The translations under genes were made by a program, and so were the position numbers. From Ignelater luminosus (taxonomy: Eukaryota > Arthropoda > Insecta > Coleoptera > Elateridae), in assembly GCA_011009095.1 (NCBI GenBank), contig VTPC01090429.1:1-64000 (forward strand): a DNA stretch of 64,000 nucleotides, read 5' to 3'. Positions 47,140 to 59,170 of the stretch are shown here, piece after piece (position 1 is the stretch's first letter; each line of letters starts with the position of its first letter). Below the pieces are notes generated by a model that saw only the letters and a program-made list of their open reading frames with translations, did not search any database and had not been told where the DNA came from.

Positions 47140-48310
47140 TAAACGTAATGAAACTGGCAAAGAGTTCATTTTTACTGTTCTACAAAATTAGACGAATTTC
47201 CATAAACCTAAGAAAAGCTTTGAAATATGAACTTCAGAATCTGGATAAAGCAGGCATTATTATGAAGGAGAAGGAGCATACCGACTGGGTAAGCAACATT
47301 TTAATTGTTAGAAAACAAAATAAAACTCGCATATGCTTAGACCCAATTACCTTAATAAAGCACTGAAAAGACCACATTACCAATTTAATACTTTAGATGA
47401 GGTTTTACCAGAATTAAGTAGAGCAAAAGTCTTTTCAACAATTGATACGAAAAAAGAGTTTTGGCATTTAAATTAGATAAGGAAAGTAGCAAACTCAATA
47501 CTTTCTGGAGCCCTATTGGCCGTTATCGTTGGTTGAGAATGCCATTTGGTATAGTTCTAGCACCTGAATTATTTATTATGAAGATGCAAGAGATTGTAGC
47601 AGATTTATCTCGCGTTGAGGCTATGGCAGATGATATATTAATTTGTCGTTGTGGAGATACAATGTCTTAAGCTTTTGCAAACCACAGTCAGAATTTAAAG
47701 AGGCTGTTAGAACGTCTAAAAGACAAAAATATAAGGTTGAATAAATCCACTTTAAAACTTTGTCAATTAGAAGTACCTTTTTATAGACACATTTTAACTA
47801 ATGAAGGTATAAAATCTAATTTTTAAAAAATACAAGCAATTAAAAAAATTCCTACTCTAACCAACAAACAAGAATTACATAGGTTTTTAGGTATGATTAC
47901 ATTTCTTGGTAGATACGTTAAGAACCTTAGCAATAATATGGTTCATCTTAGTAAACTTCTGATAGAAAATAGTTCGTGGAAATGGGAACAATCAGAAATA
48001 GATGAATATCAGCATTTAAAAGATATTGTTGCAGTTATTAAAACTCTAAAATATTTTAGAAAACATCAACCCATAACTCTTGGATGTGATGCAAGTGCAG
48101 ACGGATTAGGTGCAGCTATGTATCAAGATGATCGAGTAGTAGCATATGCATCTAGAACTTTAACATCTACCGAAAAGAACTACGCAATGATCGAAAAAGA
48201 ATTACTAGCAATAACATTTGCTTGTTCTAAATTTGATAAATACATTGTGAGAAATCCAATGATTACTGTAAAAACAGACCATAAACCTTTAGTGGCGATA
48301 TTTTAAAAAC
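47140..48310 (+). pseudogene. second Ty3/Gypsy element: reverse transcriptase and RNase H
   Basis: The order is KHELQ-type fingers (KYELQNLDKAGIIMKE), HTDWVSNILIVRKQNKTRICLD, then LPELSRAKVFSTIDTKK and YRWLRMPFGIVLAPELF. The palm active site reads MADDILI with both aspartates kept. A LHRFLGMITFLGRYVKNLS thumb and an RNase H with LGCDASADGLGAAM, AMIEKELLAI and KTDHKP follow. Two or more frameshifts (near 47345 and 47820) and stops (47475, 47668 and 47824) break it. It differs strongly from the minus-strand Gypsy at 41-43 kb and resembles Mag-type elements. No LTRs were identified. Confidence 0.9.
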
Positions 48311-49506
48311 CATTATTAAATACTCCCAAACGACTACAAGCCTAGCAAAGATGTAACATCAATTTGTTACAAATGTGAATGGCAAAGATATTGCCAAAAT
48401 AAATATCATTAAAGGCATCCACATTGTTGGTGAACGCCTTGAACAAATTAAACGAGAGACTAGAAATGACAGCCTCTGCTAACATTAATACATACTATCA
48501 TTAATGGATGGCCTAAATATATAAAAGATGTACCAGACAATATCAAAACAGTTTAAAACGGACTTATACTAAGAGATGATAGAATCTTGATTCTCTTAAA
48601 TCTAAGAAAAATCATGATTGAGAAGATACATAGTAGCCATACAGGTATTGAGAATTCATTAAAACTAGACAAACAAAATTTATTCTGGCCAGGCATGACT
48701 CGAAAAATTACAGAAAAAATTAGATATTGTGAAATATGCCAAAGACACTCAAACAATTCAGAAAAATCACCTATGTTATCTAGTCCAATACCAGAATATT
48801 CGTAGCAAGTGATATCAATGGATGTTTGTTTTGCTGGATATCAAGGAAAGAATCCTAAAATCTTGGTTCTTGTAGACCACTATTCAGACTATTTTGAAGC
48901 TTCATTTCTAAAAGACCTCAAACCTAATAGTGTTATATCATGCTTAATGAAAATGTTTAGCAGATTTGGTATTCCAGAGCTCTTAATATCCGAACGTGGT
49001 GCTAATTTTGTCAATCAGGAGATTGAAGATTTTACGATACAATATAATTTCAAGCATATCACATCTTCATCTTACCATCAATAGTCAAATGGTAAAGCTG
49101 AAGCATCTGTCAAAATCGTAAAAACCATATTAAGAAGGAAGAAGACAGTAAACAGGAATTGTGGTGGTTGCTGTTACATCACAGAAATACTCCAAATAAG
49201 ATAGCACTTAGTGCAGTTCAACGATTGATATCAAGACAGACCAGACATGGTTTGCCATCAATTAACTTAAAATCAAAGATAACAGATGTTACGAAGAACA
49301 CTGAAGATAGACATAAACATTGCAAATTATATTACGATAGAAATACCAAGGATTTACTAGCGCTGTCAGTAGGAGATAAAGTTCATGTACAACTAAAACC
49401 AAATACTGGTAGTATACAGCGTGTCCACATTTCGATGCTCACTATTGGGATCTCGGAAATTGTAAGAGATACGAAGTCGGTTAAATTTGGCTATTTTGGG
49501 GATTAG
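48311..49506 (+). pseudogene. second Ty3/Gypsy element: integrase
   Basis: After a degraded connection (NGWPKYIKDVPDNIK near 48505-48550) the integrase zinc finger follows (H-x-H at about 48630, CEICQ near 48735). The core has D in ISMDVCFAGYQ, then LLISERGANF, where the second catalytic Asp appears as Glu, and GKAEASVK with the final Glu after a stop at about 49082. The C-terminal part has LHHRNTPNK, LISRQTRHGLPSI, YYDRNTKDLLALSVGDKVHV and QLKPNT. The order is normal for pol; the substituted active site and stops make it inactive. Confidence 0.85.
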
Positions 49507-49509
49507 TTT

Positions 49510-50787
49510 ACTTATGTTTTTATTTTTTCAAAAAAATTCACGGCCTACTAGATATTTGCTAAAAACGAATTTATCTTATTTTTTTTTTAAATAAAAAAGG
49601 TTTCCCACTTAGTGTGCCACGTCTTTAAACATATGAAAATCATTGATTTTTGTCAGATAAATTACATTTGTTATGTAACAATTGCTAAAACAAAACCAAA
49701 GATACTTTTAAGATACTTTACTGAGCATTCACAGATAGCATCAAATAAGCAGCTAATGCCCCATAAAAGCGTATTTATTTTGTTTTAGCAATTTTCGCAT
49801 AACAAATAAATTTCTTTGATAAAACTCCGCGATTTTGTGTTGTAGATGTCATGGCACACTATGATGAAAAATGATTTTCACTTCATAACTCGATAAAACA
49901 GAAGAATAGCTATGTCAAAACATGTATCACTGAAAAGCATTTAAGGCGTGCAGTTCAGTAATATGGAAATCAAATAGCCGTTCCATTAGAAAAAAGTTTC
50001 TTTTAATTCTAGCTTGTATGTAGATAAATAACAATATCAAAAATAATTAACGATAAAATCATTGCATATAGAAAAATTGTAATTTGCAATCATTCTTCTA
50101 ATTAGAAATAGACCGCAGCTAATAACTTACTTCTGCATTAAACTTCTACAATTAAACAAAATGAATCGCATATTCATGCAGAACTGACTATTTTTCTCCT
50201 GATGATGTTCTTAACTAGAACGAAACCGGTAGAGAAAATTAAATAAAAATCAAAAACTTAAGAAGGTTCCTTTATTAACCCACTCAATGTTATATTATGT
50301 TTAGTTAGATAATCTATATTTACATGAACGTCAGTTTCATTCATTGTCAAAAGGAATGATTTAAAGCAGAGAATTTAAATTTGTCTTTTCATATTCTCTT
50401 AGATTTTTGCCACTTGTTACATTTATTGACAAACATAAAATAGTAAGAGTTGGGGGACATTCTAGGCTTTCTTATCTTGATTTCAAAACCAAATTTCAAA
50501 TTCTTTCAACTTCAAAACGTATTTTCACCCTTATGATTATCACCATTATCACTTGCAAGCCCACAATTACTGCTAGCAAATACTCGTCAAACGTGTTGGC
50601 TTATTTCTGGCAAAAATCTGGTTGAACAAATTGTACGCAATTATATCAAGTGGTTTAGATAGAGACGTCAGTTAGTCTTTTAATGAACAATCTAACCAAA
50701 TACAGTATAACGGTGCAATTTTCATTCGACATTGTAGATATTGACTGTGGAGGTCTCAAAGGTAAAGATGCTAAAATCTTTGAATGT
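49510..50787. other. AT-rich DNA with a TE-like tail motif
   Basis: No coding sequence recognised. Around 50198-50250 the text CTGATGATGTTCTTAACTAG followed by GAACGAAACCGGTAGAGA resembles a motif type often seen near ends or tails of insect retroelements. It may be the untranslated 3' side of an otherwise lost element. Confidence 0.35.
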
Positions 50788-50789
50788 TA

Positions 50790-52082
50790 CGAGGGTGGTC
50801 TGAAAAGTTTCCGACCTAACAAAGATACAAGACATTTTTTCTGAAATTTTTTTTTTATTTTTCAACATAGTCTCCTTGTAACTCTACACACTTCTCCCAG
50901 CGATGCTCCCATCTCTGTAACCCGTCCAAATAGTACTCGGCATTTTTCTCTGCAAAATAATTGTTCACGAAGGTGATTGCCTCTTCATTTGACGAAAATC
51001 TTTGTCCTCCGAGCGCAATTTTTAGATGAGGGAACAAAAAGAAGTCGCTTGGGGCTAGATCTGGTGAGTAAGGCGGATGGTCAACCAGTTCAAACCGTAA
51101 TTCGTGGATTTTCGCCATGGCAACCGCTGAGGTGTGAGACGGTGCGTTGTCTTGGTGAAACAGGATTTTCTTTTTCTGCAAATGTGGCCGTTTTTTTCGC
51201 AAGTTCTGCCTTCAGCTTGTCAAGTAATGATGCATAGTATGCTCCTGTAATGGTTTTTCCTTTTCGAAGATAATCGATTAAAATAACTCCATGACTATCC
51301 CAAAAAACAGTCGCCATCACTTTCCCAGCCGAAAAAACAGTTTTTGCTTTTTTTGGAGCCGGTTCCCCCTTTGCAGTCCACTGTTTGGACTGTATTTTTG
51401 TTTCGGGCGTATAATGGTGTATCCAAGTTTCATCTACAGTAATTAATCGGCGCCAAAACTCGGATTTATTTCGCCTAAACTGCGCCAAAAGAGCGTTGGA
51501 AATATTCATTCGAACACGTTTTTGGTCTAACGTGAGCAAACGCGGCACCCAACGCGCGGACAGCTTTCTCATGCCTAAATGTTGATTTAATATGTGACAA
51601 ACACGTTCTTTTGACATGTTCATAACCTCTGCTATCTCTCTCACTTTAAGTCGGCGGTCGTCTAGCACCATTTGGTGAACTTTGACGATGTTTTCGTCGG
51701 TAGTTGCAGTTTTTTGACGTCCTGAACGTTCATCGTCTCCTAAGCTCTTACGGCCACGTTTAAAGTCAGCAGCCCAAAATCTCACTGTGGTAAATGATGG
51801 TGCAGAGTCCCCATACACAGAATCAACTCATCTTTTATTTGCGAAGGCGTATTGCCTTTCAAAAACAAATATTTAATGACAGCTCGATACTCGATTTTGT
51901 CCATTTTCACAAAAAAACTCACATCAACTCACTCAAACGACTGTTACATAAAAACTGCGCGTCCAAAATGGCTGAAACTTTGGTGAGTAACTGTCAACAG
52001 ATGAACAACGAAATTCGGTAGCTTTTATTTACGAGTGCTGCCATCTTCACGTTGAGGTCGGAAACTTTTCAGACCACCCTCG
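50790..52082 (-). mobile_element. mariner element 3, complete ends
   Basis: The TIRs begin CGAGGGTGGTCTGAAAAGTT and continue TTCCGACC. TA occurs on both sides (50788-50789 and 52083-52084). It is 1293 bp, the same length as mariner 1 but with a distinct TIR and transposase, so it is a separate lineage. Confidence 0.95.
50855..51904 (-). pseudogene. mariner transposase (DD34D), two frameshifts
   Basis: The start is ATG at 51904 and the stop at 50855-50857. The N-terminal helix-turn-helix region, KLSARWVPRLLT, LITVDETWIHHYTPETK, FHQDNAPSHTS and SPDLAPSDFFLF are conserved, with D, D34D complete. There are only two lesions: one lost base near 51825, at the ELD-VYGD junction of the family, and one extra A in an A7 run near 51192-51198. 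No nonsense substitutions were seen. This is the least damaged transposase in the window. Confidence 0.94.
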
Positions 52083-52682
52083 TATACCTCATTTGGCTGT
52101 TTGTATGTTTCGCAGCTAAAAGAAATACATTTAGAACTTGTAAATAGTAGATTTGAATTCAAAAAGTTTTATTGTTTTATTAAGACGTTTCACTTTACGT
52201 CGTGTCAAACTCAGTTATACTTAAAGTTCTGACAATGCCTCTAATTTTCCAAGAATTCGAAAAAAATTAAAATTTCCACATTAGCTTTTAAACAAAAATA
52301 AAGATGAAATTTAACACTACTGTACGAAAGAAAACATTTCCTGGCACTTCATTTCCCTATAATTTGCTCTATTTGGAGGGTTCTGAGAAAGTGGAATACA
52401 AAGTACAAAGGACAATCTCAAGCGAGTTGTAGAAAACGCAAAGTTTATCTTTAAAGAACCTTACACTGTTATTACTCAAATTTAAAGCATTCTTAATTCA
52501 TAATCAATTTCTTCCATGTCAAGTGATTCCGAACGATCTTTCACCATATCTAAGTTTACGGCACATCAAGATAACAGTTTACCGGGATTTCAAGTGTTAA
52601 AACAAATTTAACACTTTTTGTACGTTATGTTATATTTAAACTTCGTTTATTTATTTTATACATTGTATCAATATACATATAT

Positions 52683-52999
52683 TGTTAAGGATTGTATTTC
52701 CAGACGCTGGCATTCTAAAGCACAATCGGACCACCAAATTTCAATGTCCAACGTGCACTGAAAAGGCACACCAGAAGCCCTTATCAAAGTCCAACGTACA
52801 CTGCACCCGCCGTCTTTAATCAACCCCGGCGGGAATATAAAAACGAAGCCGCCCTGTGGAGGACAATCAGTTATTACCAGTCTTTCGAGCAACATTTATA
52901 TATTCATTATTTATTATATTTTATTCTTACAAATGCATATTTAGGAAAATAAATAATATAATCATTGTGTTAGAAATTGTTTTAACGCTCACGTAACAA
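52683..52999 (+). repeat. solo LTR with 4-bp target duplication
   Basis: The 317-bp block begins TGTTAAGGATTG and ends CACGTAACA (TG...CA), flanked by ATAT on both sides (52679-52682 and 53000-53003). Inside, in order, are TATAAAAA (52836-52843), an initiator-like TCAGTT (52868-52873) about 32 bp later, and AATAAA (52948-52953). This is the U3-R-U5 arrangement of an LTR. No pol or partner LTR is adjacent, so it is a solo LTR left by LTR-LTR recombination. A 4-bp duplication fits Gypsy-type integrase. Its sequence is unrelated to the LTRs at 43.7 and 46.2 kb. Confidence 0.75.
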
Positions 53000-53354
53000 T
53001 ATTTCTAGTCTTGAAGGTGCCTTTCAAGACGGACGTCATTATGTTTAAAGTCTTAAATCATATTGCGTTGGTTCAAATAGTTTTTGCTTTCAGGTAAACA
53101 ATTTAAATTTTTCCAATAAAAACAGACCACATATCGAAGTTTCCATTCCAATTTCAATTTTAACAACAGCTTGGAATGTTACAGAAATAACTTTTTGTAG
53201 ATTGGACAAATAAGGTTTATAGATTTATAAGTTAGTTTAAATTAATAAAGTATTTTATTTTATATACACACAAATTGGTCAATAAACTTTGCTTCATTCT
53301 AATATTTAAAAAAAGGTATTGGCTTTCACAGTGTCCATTAATTCAGGGTGTTAA

Positions 53355-53520
53355 TGAATAACATCGACAAATTGATAGGATAGATTCCTGGTGTCTAGAA
53401 AAGTGTTTCTTTCAAATGGAACCTATGCTATGGTCGATCTGTCTTAGTTATGGGGTTATCAGCCTTTAAAGTTACGTGGAGACATGTTTACTTTCGGGTA
53501 CATCGTCGATATTCATTCGA
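53355..53520 (+). repeat. dispersed repeat, copy A
   Basis: Shares an ordered series of blocks with 59038-59170: GATTCCTGGTG/GATTCTTGATG, AATGGAACCTAT/AAAGGAACCTAT, GTCTTAGTTATGGGGTTATC/GTCTTGGTTATGAAGTTATC, and CAAAGTTAC-like text followed by ACTTTCG. No coding capacity. It is an old interspersed repeat of unknown type; CAGGGTGT-like text at 53344 and 53568 may belong to TIRs. Confidence 0.55.
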
Positions 53521-54069
53521 ACGTTCTAATAATATTTCCAGTTATACAGGGTGTACTCTATAACTGAGTTAGATATCTAGAAACAAAAATAAAAAATAAA
53601 ATAATCATTTTCATAACATCATTCCAAAAATGTTAATTTTATTTTTTTGTATACTTATACATAAAAAATGTCACTTTTAGTCAAATTTGAACCCGAGTCC
53701 TTCAGGTTCTTGCAGGTCTATAAAAACGTTAGCAACAACAATTATTTAACTACTACAAAATAGACACGCACAAAGTCGTATTGAAAAATTGCAACGATTG
53801 GCGGCAAAGAGCTTCCTTTCTTGTAATGTTTGTTTTGTTTATTTACAATTTATTTAAATTAATTAAGTGAATTTACAATTAATATTAATTTATGAAGAGT
53901 TTATTAATACTTTAATGTCAGTATGTAGTCTGTCTAGTTTTTATTCACCTGTTGTGCTTAAATCTGATTGTGCGCAATAATTCGATAATTTAATGGAAAA
54001 AGTACATAAATTGCGATACAATACTACAAGTCACAATAAGTCAAGAAAAGGAGGAAAATATACACATAA

Positions 54070-54395
54070 TTAACAATCAGGGAAGAAAGAGAGAAATTTT
54101 ATGGCAAATTACAAAGAGTGATAGATGGAATTAATAAGATAAAATAGTTATAATGGAGATCTAAATATTAAAATAGGCAAAGATATACTTGCTGGGGTAA
54201 CGCAAAGATTTAATGAGAAAGAGATAAAAGAAAAAATAAATAAAAATCAACAAGACATTTTTCGACCACAACATGAGATATAAATATATATGACAAAACA
54301 CAAGAGACCAACAATCAGTCATAGATTATGTCATTACAAACAGAGCAGTTCACCCGCAAACAATATTAGATGTAAGAACCCTCAATGGTGCCAAT
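54070..54395 (+). pseudogene. non-LTR retrotransposon: endonuclease fragment
   Basis: Broken frames give the end of an exonuclease/endonuclease/phosphatase-type domain. An EKFYGKLQRVIDGI segment is followed by IVIMGDLNIKIGK (catalytic GDxN motif), later NTRDQQSVIDYVIT (the SxIDYV motif) and ILDVRTLNGAN. The retrotransposon is interrupted here by the hAT-like insertion and resumes at 56170 with VSDQKLVLCKL, the SDH-type motif of the same domain. The 5' portion is missing. Confidence 0.75.
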
Positions 54396-55151
54396 CAGTG
54401 ATGGATTTAGGCTTAGGCCCGCGAGGCCTGGGCCTAGGACGGCAAGATTTGAGGGGCGCCAAAATTTGAGTGCCGCAAAATTTGAGAGACGATAAAAATT
54501 CGAAATTTATGGAGTTTCTCGTTGACTCTATGAAAAAAGTTTAGAGATGTTTCAAAAATATTATTTTTTTCACCTGAGAATTATACCTTAACATGATTAC
54601 ATATCTAATTATTGAAATATAAAAAAATTGAATAGATTTTTCTCAACTCTTTGTATTTTGCCACAGCAATTGCTTTTTATATTTTTATTATTATCGTACA
54701 GGGGTCCCGTAAATGCCAATAAAGCTTCAGACAGCAGCCTCCCTCAACCTCTTAAGATGCCAAATAGTCCAGTAAAATTAGATCAAAATTTGAAGAATAG
54801 GGGAAATTATTCATAAAGCTTTTAGACCCTAAGGGAGGGGGGTGTTTTCTCTCACCCCCACCTAAAACTAAATTTTTTTCTAACTTTTTTCAGTTTTTCC
54901 AATTTTGCAGCCAAACTACTCATTTTTCAAAGATGACATCGATTACCAAAATTAATCTACGTAGAATTTAACACAAAAAAGGTTCTATGCAAGTGTTTGA
55001 TAGATGTACTTCTTATCGAGTAATAAAAATCCAAAATAGCAGCAACTTCCGGGGACACCCCCCAAAACCTGCATATTAAATCCACATACAATTTGTCTTT
55101 CACCTAAGTAATAGCTACAAGGTAAATTTATAGTTAAGTATAAGGTAGAAA

Positions 55152-55480
55152 TTATTCAAGTTTAAAGTTATCTTCAAAGTTAATAGGTTCGGTATTAGTG
55201 CAACATCCGTCTCTGTTATTACACATTGCCGTACATCGTAGGTTTGCTTGTACGCATTTGCACTTTCTACTGCACCCTTGAGTACATTCACATGTAATGA
55301 GACTCAGGATCGTACCAGGTGCTGGTGGCTTGGTGATAAAAATAGGTAATAAGGACTAATTAGATAGTTTTCATCCCCAGTCAGTTGCAGTGAAACAATT
55401 TCCCAACCAAGTTGTTGATGAAAAACGCGGAGAGAGTGGAGATGAGCCGCATCTGTGGTGGCCGATAGGCGTGAAAGAAG
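55152..55480 (-). pseudogene. cysteine-rich C-terminal tail, second copy
   Basis: Reading from 55480 down: ATTDAAHLHSLRVFHQ, then LGWEIV after a frame change, then KPPAPGTILSLITCECTQGC, SRKCKCVQANLRCTAMC and CCTN, ending at TAA 55152-55154. The cysteine spacing CxC-x3-C-x3-CxC-x6-C-x3-C is identical to the fragment at 14412-14672, though the sequences differ. The order (HSLRV segment, WGW-like segment, PPAP, Cys tail) matches the end of a longer protein type seen in many insects, whose name I cannot give. Gaps between blocks show it is degraded. Confidence 0.65.
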
Positions 55481-55590
55481 CACAGCATTGCTTGCTTGAC
55501 CTACAAGTTTATTAAAACATTTATCATATTTTCATCACCCAACCACCAACACCTGGCACGATCCTGAGTCTCATCACATGTGGATGCACT
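55281..55590. repeat. 57-bp fold-back within the cysteine-rich tail
   Basis: 55281-55337 and 55534-55590 are inverted copies matching at 50 of 57 positions; six of the seven differences are transitions. Both arms encode the PPxPGTILSLITCxCT part of the tail in opposite directions, so the coding end was duplicated in inverted orientation, with 196 bp between arms. Confidence 0.8.
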
Positions 55591-56169
55591 TGGCAAAGCT
55601 GCTGCACGCAGATACAAAATTATTCGAATACAGAAACCAAAGTTTCGCAAGAAATAAAAGATTTATCAATTTTATCCCAGTGATAATGAACCATAAAATT
55701 GTCAAAACTTGACAGAATTGCTGGCAACTAACTTCATCGGATTTATCAGTACACCCAAGACTTGCATGTTTGTTATATCTATTTTTTGGTAATAATTCAA
55801 TTTTTAACAGCATCTTCAAAATGAGAAATATAACAGTTGTGTGCTTTATTAAGAGTAATTGTTGTTTCAACAGATTTATTTGTTGAATTTGTAATGGTTT
55901 TATTTGGATTCGATTCTTTGGTTTCTGTTTATTTAGTGTTAAAGATGTTAACTTCTGACCGCTTGTACAAGAAAACTAAGCTGAGGAGAAATTTTCTTTT
56001 TGTAGAATTGCAATAAGCACTCATAGAAGAAGATGTTTACCTTTATTGGCTTTATTGGCATTTACGAGACACCCTGCATATTTTATATATACGTTTAAAA
56101 AACAAAAAGGGCGCCATATCAAAATAAGCCTAGGGCGCAATCAAACCTAAATTCGCTTCTGGTGGCAAT

Positions 56170-58190
56170 ATAGTAAGTGATCAGAAACTAGTGCTTTGCA
56201 AGCTTATACTAAAATCTTCTAATTCTTCAAAAACAAAACCACACTACTAAGCAAGTACAATATTGACTCCTTTAAAAATACGATCACGAAACAACTACAT
56301 ATATGAAAAACGACTACGAGAAGAATTAACAAAAATCCAATCAATACAAAAAATCACAGAAAAACAATGAGTAACACTAAAGAACTGCCGCGAACAAAGC
56401 CATAAGACAAAGAAGAGTGAACATCAATAAGGTTAGCAAAACACCGTGGTTCTCTCCGGAAATAAAAGAAATATGTACGAAGAAAAAGTTGTAGGTCCAA
56501 TACCTACGGGACAAAACACAAGAAAACTGGGAGACAAATAAGAGAAACAAACACAGTGAACACAGACATAAAAAAAATAAAACAAAGCTATTGAGAAAGA
56601 TTTACGAAAAGAGTGGAGGGAGACCTGTATGGGAGACAAAAGAAAATATGGGGAATGTTGAGAAGGAACAAGCTGGACGTTAAAGAAGTTGTACCAACCA
56701 ATAAGATTACAACAGAAGAATGCGAAACTTATTTTAAAAACCCGTATGAAGCAGACGCAGAAAGAGAAGAACAAGTGCTGGAGGAGGAAAAACAGACAGT
56801 AATAGAAATAACAGATGACATAGTCGCAAATGTCCTCAAAGAGCTAAAAAATCCAGAAAAATATCCTAAATAGATAATATAAACAATGAAAGATTTACTT
56901 AAAGAAATAGCAAAACTGTTTAAAAGTATACTGGGTTAAGAAATAATACAACGAAATGGAAAAACAGCATAGCAATTCCCATATTTAAAAAAGGACAAAA
57001 AACTACCGCGGAATAACCCTTTTCAATAGCCCCCTAAATCTCTGACAAAATTTATTTTAGAGATAATAAGGTAACATGTCCAAATAAAAGAAGAGTTATA
57101 AGAATTCCGAAAAGATGGATCAACTATTGACGTTATATTTATCCTAAGACAAATAACTAACTGAAAAATTCGTAGAGTTTAATAAACCATTATTTATTTG
57201 CTTTGTCAATATAACTAAAACATTTGATAGAATACGTTTTACAGATATTATTCACATATTGAAAGAGTAAAGAATAAATCCAAAGCTTATACAACTGGTA
57301 TATGACATTAATAAAAACTGCCGAACAAAGTCAAGTCGAGACATTTTATAAGTAACAAGGTAGGAATAACGGGCGGGATAAGACATAACAGATAGTTTAC
57401 CCAAGGAATCAGGATATAAAATGGAGGAAACTTATTTCCACGTGGTACGCTACACTGACGATACGGTACTCATTGCTGATGCCAAAGATAATCTACAAAG
57501 ACTACTTTATGCTACCAGCCAACAAACTAAACAATTAAATATGTCAATTAACATCAAAACAACGCAATGCATGGTAATAAGTAATGAACCTAGAAGATGT
57601 AAACTCGAAATCGATGGAAAAACTATAGAACTAGTTACAACATTCAACTATCTAAAACTCTTATTTATACTGTGACCTACTTACAGCAGAAAGTGAAACA
57701 ACTAACAATAAAAGTTGCACGTATCCCAGGTTGTTTGAAAGATGTAATATAAAAGAACAAATATCTTAACATTGGTAGTAAAAAAAAGACAGCGATTAAA
57801 CCTATCATAACTTATATCGCCGAAACGAGAGTTGATACACTTAGAACGATACAAATGATGAGAACTATAGAAATAACATAAAACTAATAAAAACCATTCA
57901 TGAGAAAACATTACTTGATAGAGTCAGAAATGAGAATTTAAAAACAGAAAGCAATATTCAAGACGTGACTAAACCAATCCGACAAAGAGGGAAACACTGG
58001 AACAAACATATAGATTGAATGGGTAACAACATAGCAAAACGTGCAAAAACCAGTAATACAGTAGGAAAGAGAACACAAGGAAGACCACCGAGACGATGGA
58101 GGGAATGGTGGACTCTAACATCGAGAAACGCATGATTGGAATACACAATGGCAACTGCCTACTTGTATGAGGAAGAAAAAGAAGAACTAT
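56170..58190 (+). pseudogene. non-LTR retrotransposon: pre-RT linker and reverse transcriptase
   Basis: Continues the endonuclease fragment beyond the hAT insertion. A linker with an open 86-codon stretch (56613-56873: RRNKLDVKEVV, ECETYFKNPYEADAER, VLKELKNP) leads into a heavily broken finger region (NSIAIPIFKKGQ near 56960). An open block at 57421-57675 carries the catalytic RYTDDTVLIAD plus MSINIKTTQCMV and PRRCKLEIDGK. The C-terminal part has CLKDVI (57735-57750), PIITYIAETRVDT (about 57800-57840) and TQGRPPRRWREWW (58075-58115). It ends near 58190 in an A/G-rich tail. The style is that of insect endonuclease/RT elements; clade not assigned. Confidence 0.8.
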
Positions 58191-59037
58191 GTTATATCTT
58201 GTATGCAGTTTCTTTATACAGTTTATTATTATTTAATAACTAATAGTTAATATAGATTAGATTTTCTCTTCCAGATAATGCAATGAAGTAAAAGTAAACT
58301 ACACATACCTTGTCCTGACAGAGAAAATATTCGTAAAGCTGTTAAAACTGTTTTGGTCAGTTTCTCTAAACTGACTTTATTTCGTGTATCTAGCAGATTC
58401 TTCTTCTTCTTCTACCTTTGAACAACTTTTTTCACTGCCTTAATTGGCAATTTTCTCATTTTCAAATATAGAACTTATGTGAGAAAAAAATTTATATTAC
58501 ACAAAACTAAACAGTAGCAACACATCTTCAGAAAGGAGTCCGTTTTCATGGACTGCACGACAATGCTTTCCACTTTAAAAGTGCATTAAATATCTTTCAT
58601 GACGGAATAAAATTCAAGGACGCGTATTAAGATTATAAGAGATTCCTTTCCATTTTTAAAATAGATGTAAAATTTAAATAAGAGTTTATTGGTTTGAAGT
58701 TTTTGTATGTTTGTACTAAAAATCTTTACTACAACTTTCATTTTGTTCTATTGTAGCAACGGTATGGCATCTTAAGGAAAGCAATTAAAATTGTCCAACT
58801 AAATAATTTAAAAAAATCTTTTTGTGTCATAGTATTATTAGTATTATAGTAACGAAATTTCATCAATAATTATGAATTATATATTCATAATAATTTGACC
58901 CAATTTATATTCTGTTAATATTAATAAATTAAAATTATAGTAAATTATATTGATAATAATTATAATGATATAATCATATACAGGAGTACGCAAAAACTAA
59001 CCAAAATTAATTTCTTAAGTATAAGGTTTAGAGAATG

Positions 59038-59170
59038 CTATCGGAGAAATGATAGGGGGATTCTTGATGAGTAGACTAGTATTTTTTTCTAAAGGAACCT
59101 ATTAGCAATTTGTCTTGGTTATGAAGTTATCGGTCTTCAAAGTTACATACAGACGTTTTAACTTTCGACG
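59038..59170 (+). repeat. dispersed repeat, copy B
   Basis: Same family and orientation as 53355-53520, with the shared blocks listed there. It is shorter and more diverged. The 58191-59037 stretch before it is AT-rich with no recognised gene. Confidence 0.5.

Larger units (their letters stand above)
54699..56076. mobile_element. TIR-bounded unit nested inside the hAT-like element
   Basis: The left end CAGGGGTCCCGTAAATGCCA plus ATAAAGC (54699-54725) matches, in inverted orientation and with one gap, the sequence at 56049-56076. The 1378-bp unit contains the cysteine-rich tail and its partial inverted copy. Flanking sequence gives no clean target duplication. Superfamily unknown. Confidence 0.65.
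54396..56161. mobile_element. hAT-like non-autonomous element inserted in a retrotransposon
   Basis: The ends are imperfect inverted copies: CAGTGATGGATTTAGGCTT at the left, and CAGAAGCGAATTTAGGTTT read inwards from the right. The flanks are 8-bp near-identical duplications, GTGCCAAT (54388-54395) and GTGGCAAT (56162-56169), the hAT signature. The retrotransposon endonuclease reading continues across the insertion once it is ignored. It is 1766 bp with no hAT transposase; the interior contains another TIR-bounded unit. Confidence 0.8.

Noticed and set aside
58356-58375. Short perfect hairpin GTCAGTTT-CTCT-AAACTGAC
   Set aside because: An 8-bp stem is expected by chance in 64 kb and has no associated terminator or RNA context.
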